Assembly (NCBI GenBank): GCA_036501845.1
Contig: DASXZO010000036.1
Location: 1-64,000, forward strand
Reading direction: 5' to 3'
From: JBBREP01 sp036501845
GTDB taxonomy: Bacteria; Actinomycetota; Acidimicrobiia; IMCC26256; PALSA-610
DNA: 64,000 bases
The notes beneath the pieces are model-generated. The model ran no database searches. It had not been told where the DNA came from and worked only from the letters and a program-made list of their open reading frames with translations. The stretch's first letter is position 1. Every line of letters begins with the position of its first letter. Both the position numbers and the translations under genes were made by a program. Below are positions 60,968 to 64,000 of this stretch, in pieces.

Positions 60968-62500
60968 GTGTCGGGCAAGCGGATCGCGGGCTCGCTCGGC
61001 GCGCTCGCCGTCGCCGCGCTGCTGCTCACCACCGTGCTACGGCTGCCCGGCTTCACGCACCAACTCTTCGATCCCGACGAGGCCGCAATTGCCACCGAGG
61101 CCATCGCGGTCAACCACGGCGGCACCCTCTACACCGATGCAACCGACCGCAAGCCGCCGCTCGTACCGATCCTCTATGCGGCGTCGTTCAAAGCGACCGA
61201 CACCACCGATCTGCGCTGGCCGCACGCGCTCGCGTCGCTCGCCATTGCGGCAACCGGGCTCGTGCTCGCGCTCGACATGCGCAGGCGCCACGGGAACGCC
61301 GAGGCGTGGTGGGCGCTCGTGCTCACGATCGCGGGCGTGGTCGCGTTCTTCCCGGTGGACGGCCAGAGCGCGAACTATTCGCACTTCGCGCTGCTGCCCG
61401 GCGCCATCGCCGTGGTGCTCGCTCGACGCGGGAGATCCTCGACGGCTTTCATGGCCGGGCTCGCGCTCGGTGTCGCCGTCCTGTGCCGCCAGACGTGGAT
61501 CATCGGCGCGGTAGGCGGCACCGTTGGAGCAGTGGTCGCTGGTCGCAAGCGCGACGCCTTCTGGTTCTTGCTGGGCACCGCGGCAGCGATCGCGAGCGTC
61601 GCGCTCTACGTGCCGTTCGGCGGCTTCTGGCACTGGACGTTCACGGGCAACGGTGGCTTCCTACGCGAAGGCGAAGCGCTCAGCCGCGCCGTCGTCGACT
61701 ACCTCGCGAGCCTCGGCACGTTTGTGGGCTTGCACGTCACGCTCGTTGCCGCGGTGGTCGTGGCGGTAATCGCGTTCGTGCACGCGTCACGGCGCGCGCG
61801 GATCGAGCAGCTCGACCTGTGGCTGTGGCTCGGCGGCGCACTCATCGCCGAGGCGGCCGGCCTGCGGTTCTTCGGTCACTACTGGATCCAGGCGCTCCCC
61901 CCGCTCGTACTGCTGACCGCGCCCCTGCTCGCGGCCGCCACGCGTCGCATCCAGACGTGGGCCGCGGTGGGCGTGGCCATACCCACCGTGCTCGCTGTCG
62001 CGGCCGCGTTCACCCCGTCGACCTTCCGCACGTTGCCGAACGCCACGCCACTCGCCAACTACGTGCGCACGACCACACAGCCCGACGACCCGATCCTCGT
62101 GTGGGGTTCGTTCCCCGAGGTGTACTGGGAATCCGACCGGCCGCCCGCCGGCGCGCTCGTGCTCAGCGACTTCGTCACCGGGCGCTCCGGTGGCCGGCCC
62201 ACGGGCAAGGCCACGCTGTCGTACGCCACTCCCGGCGCCTACGACCTGATGTTGCGCCGCCTGCGTGAGTGCCCGCCTGCGCTCGTGCTCGACACTTCCA
62301 CCGCGAACATCCGCGGCTACGCGCGCTATCCGATCGCGCACTTCACGAAGCTCGCCGACTTCCTACGATCGAACGGCTACGTGGCGACCGGCAAGATCGA
62401 AGGCGTCACGATCCTCAGGCCGAAGGATGCTTCGACGGTGTGCTCGTTCCCAAAGGATTCTCGATACCAGCAATTGCTCGGGCTCGGCCCGCGGCCGTGA
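60968..62500 (+). CDS. GT-C fold integral membrane glycosyltransferase (ArnT/PMT-like)
   Basis: A ~510-residue membrane protein with about ten transmembrane helices. The first external loop contains LFDPDEAAIATEAIAV, a DxDE-type motif typical of GT-C polyprenyl-phosphate-sugar transferases, followed by DATDRKPPLVPILY. The hydrophobic core and C-terminal soluble domain match mannosyl- or arabinosyl-transferase-like proteins. It likely glycosylates an envelope lipid, glycan or protein from a polyprenyl-linked donor. GTG start chosen. Its last 86 bases overlap the convergent esterase gene. Confidence 0.85.
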   Translation: MSGKRIAGSLGALAVAALLLTTVLRLPGFTHQLFDPDEAAIATEAIAVNHGGTLYTDATDRKPPLVPILYAASFKATDTTDLRWPHALASLAIAATGLVLALDMRRRHGNAEAWWALVLTIAGVVAFFPVDGQSANYSHFALLPGAIAVVLARRGRSSTAFMAGLALGVAVLCRQTWIIGAVGGTVGAVVAGRKRDAFWFLLGTAAAIASVALYVPFGGFWHWTFTGNGGFLREGEALSRAVVDYLASLGTFVGLHVTLVAAVVVAVIAFVHASRRARIEQLDLWLWLGGALIAEAAGLRFFGHYWIQALPPLVLLTAPLLAAATRRIQTWAAVGVAIPTVLAVAAAFTPSTFRTLPNATPLANYVRTTTQPDDPILVWGSFPEVYWESDRPPAGALVLSDFVTGRSGGRPTGKATLSYATPGAYDLMLRRLRECPPALVLDTSTANIRGYARYPIAHFTKLADFLRSNGYVATGKIEGVTILRPKDASTVCSFPKDSRYQQLLGLGPRP

Positions 62501-63401
62501 GCGGTGTGCCGATATCGGCGAGGTCGAGCTCCCAGTAGAGGAAGTTCGACTCGAAGAGCAGGATCTCGTCGCGGTGCTGCGCGTAGGGCACGTGACCGTC
62601 GCCTTGCCACGTGACCAGATACGACTGCAAGCCCGCGGCGAGCGCGGCCTTCTGCGTGCTCACCGCCCAGGCATACGGCACGAGCGGGTCGGCCGTGCCA
62701 TGGAAGTCGAGCGTGGGCGCGTCGTTCGCGTCGACGGTGCCATACAGACGCGCGCCCGACAACGACATCGCCGCGCCAACTGCCGAGGAGTAGCCCTGGT
62801 TGCTTCCCGTCTTATCGAACTGTGTGCTTGCGAAGGCCACGTTCATCGCCGTGATCGCGCCCGCGGACGATCCACCGATCGCGATGCGCGACGGGTCGAT
62901 GCCATACTTCGTGGCGTTGGCACGCAACCAGCGCACTGCGGTCTGCGCGTCGTTTGTGGCTTGCACGATCGCCTCGATGCAACCGGCCGTCACGCCGCCC
63001 GCGGAGCATCCCTGTGGGTAGAGGCGGTAGTTGATCGAGACGTTGACGTAGCCCTCCTTGGCAAACGTGGTCGCCTCGTCGACGAGCTCGGGCGACGTCT
63101 TGTCGAGGCAACAGAAGCTGCCGCCGTGCACCCACACGATCGCGGGGCGGCTGGTCTCGGTGTCGCCCTTCGGCGCGTACATGTCGAGTTGCAACGTGTC
63201 GGTGTTGCCCTCTTGGTCGACAGCAGTGCCGTAGGCGATGTTGGACGTGACGTTCACCGTGCTGAACACCGGGTCGCGATAACGCAACGGCGCGGGTCCG
63301 GGCGGACTCACCGTGAGCGCGCAGCCGCTTGCGGCCGCGGCGAGCGTGACAGTCGCGACGAGTGCGAGCAACGGGCGACGACGAAGCTGAGAACGAATCA
63401 C
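62415..63401 (-). CDS. Secreted alpha/beta hydrolase (esterase/lipase) lipoprotein
   Basis: A ~328-residue protein with a lipoprotein signal (LLALVATVTLAAAASGC; lipobox ASGC). AIVWVHGGSFCC provides the oxyanion HGG, IGGSSAGAITAMN the nucleophile Ser in GxSxG, TLDFHGTADPLVP the Asp, and GDGHVPYAQH the His. It resembles hormone-sensitive-lipase-like esterases. The GTG start gives a normal signal length; an ATG 30 bases earlier is possible. Its 3' end overlaps the glycosyltransferase by 86 bases tail-to-tail. Confidence 0.88.
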   Translation of the reverse strand: MIRSQLRRRPLLALVATVTLAAAASGCALTVSPPGPAPLRYRDPVFSTVNVTSNIAYGTAVDQEGNTDTLQLDMYAPKGDTETSRPAIVWVHGGSFCCLDKTSPELVDEATTFAKEGYVNVSINYRLYPQGCSAGGVTAGCIEAIVQATNDAQTAVRWLRANATKYGIDPSRIAIGGSSAGAITAMNVAFASTQFDKTGSNQGYSSAVGAAMSLSGARLYGTVDANDAPTLDFHGTADPLVPYAWAVSTQKAALAAGLQSYLVTWQGDGHVPYAQHRDEILLFESNFLYWELDLADIGTPLTAAGRARAIAGIENPLGTSTPSKHPSA

Positions 63402-63541
63402 GCCAACAGTCTGCCGCGACGACACGCGCATCGTCGACCCGCCCCAGCGGCGACAACCTGAGACCGCGGTGTGCTGTGCGCAACCTGAAGTTGGTGCGCA
63501 CCCCGCGGGCAGCGGCGTCGACGTGCTTTCGTAGCCGGACG

Positions 63542-64000
63542 TCAGCGGGGCTCGACCCGCACGCAGCAGTAACCGCTCTGCGGGTCGAGCCGCGCGTCGA
63601 ACGCGCCGTCGTCACCGAGCCCGTCGATCACGCCGGCAAGGAACTCCCGGTTCATGCCGCACACGAGCTCACGCTGTTCGTTGGCCAGCGCGTGGAAGGG
63701 GCAGTTGCGCAGCGCGATCGTGTCGCCGGCACGCACCGGCGCGTAGCCCTGCACTTCGAGCAATTCGACGAGTGTGTTCTCGCGTTCCCTGCGCGACTTC
63801 CGGCGCGAGGCCGAGGGCGCGCGTGACCCGCGATCCTCACCCACCTCGCGGCCGCGGGCGCGGGCCGAATGCGACAGCACGTCGCGCACATCACGTGTGT
63901 CGTGGGCCGCGCTGGCCACTGCTTCGGCGAGCAACGAGCCGGCCAGGTCGTAGCGGCGCTCGGGGATCGACAGGGCCACGGTGTTCGGAGACGGCCGGTA
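63542..64000 (-). CDS. Cysteine-rich transcriptional regulator (C-terminal part, truncated by window end)
   Basis: The frame is open to the window edge, so the N-terminal DNA-binding part lies outside. The visible 152 residues contain a helical YDLAGSLLAEAV segment, a basic region (SRRKSRRERENTLVELLE), then LRNCPFHALANEQRELVCGMNREF and the ending GYCCVRV. These cysteines match the C-terminal redox/metal-binding tail of ArsR- or SufR-like regulators. Probably a sensor regulator, perhaps Fe-S based. An internal GTG near 63979 is not the real start. Confidence 0.75.
   Translation of the reverse strand, partial: YRPSPNTVALSIPERRYDLAGSLLAEAVASAAHDTRDVRDVLSHSARARGREVGEDRGSRAPSASRRKSRRERENTLVELLEVQGYAPVRAGDTIALRNCPFHALANEQRELVCGMNREFLAGVIDGLGDDGAFDARLDPQSGYCCVRVEPR

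Overview
The window is GC-rich (roughly two-thirds G+C), gene-dense bacterial chromosome with many GTG starts and many 4-nt ATGA/GTGA gene overlaps. The content suggests a high-GC actinobacterium, most likely of the Acidimicrobiia type: luciferase-like (F420/FMN) oxidoreductases, a wax ester synthase/DGAT, CaiB-type CoA transferase, several acyl-CoA dehydrogenases and enoyl-CoA hydratases, thiolase/DUF35 proteins, an ECF sigma factor with a membrane partner, and NlpC/P60 wall hydrolases. The taxonomic assignment is inference. No rRNA, tRNA, CRISPR array, phage or classical insertion sequence was seen.

Layout. 0-12.4 kb: a frameshifted secreted beta-propeller gene, a luciferase-like oxidoreductase, a GGDEF-EAL c-di-GMP protein, a thiolase beside an HMG-CoA-synthase-like/DUF35 fusion, WS/DGAT, a VOC-fold protein, a secreted repeat protein and a CoA transferase. 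12.4-24 kb: a large secreted fibrinogen-like protein, a cytochrome P450, two amidohydrolases, a GNAT acetyltransferase, an acetoacetate-decarboxylase-like protein and a two-gene heterodimeric ABC exporter. 24-34 kb: an ECF sigma factor with a META-domain membrane partner, an FtsH-like AAA+ protease, DUF4395 and MauE-like membrane proteins, a flavin reductase with an MBL-fold hydrolase, an ABC-2 exporter, and HIT and MaoC proteins. 34-44 kb: a lipoprotein, two acyl-CoA dehydrogenases, an ABC exporter, an SGNH hydrolase, a broken AbiEi/DUF559-like gene between palindromic inverted repeats, a CitE/HpcH lyase and an MBL protein. 44-54 kb: dienelactone hydrolase, tandem NlpC/P60 hydrolases behind a structured leader, selD behind a large inverted repeat, an esterase-thioredoxin fusion, an F420-type oxidoreductase, and an ABC/FtsX/lipoprotein operon. 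54-64 kb: SnoaL and SDR genes, a five-gene coupled operon (epimerase, enoyl-CoA hydratase, HAD, histidine phosphatase, enoyl-CoA hydratase), HAD plus glycerophosphodiesterase, a GT-C glycosyltransferase, a lipoprotein esterase and the end of a cysteine-rich regulator.

Most enzymes fit degradation and remodelling of lipids, terpenoids or steroid-like acyl-CoA compounds. The rest fit envelope maintenance and export. The most unusual structures are the inverted-repeat-bounded AbiEi-like cassette (41.05-42.16 kb), the thiolase/HMGCS-DUF35 pair lacking its expected catalytic and zinc cysteines, the structured leaders before the NlpC pair and selD, and a dispersed intergenic repeat at 5.1 and 50.3 kb.
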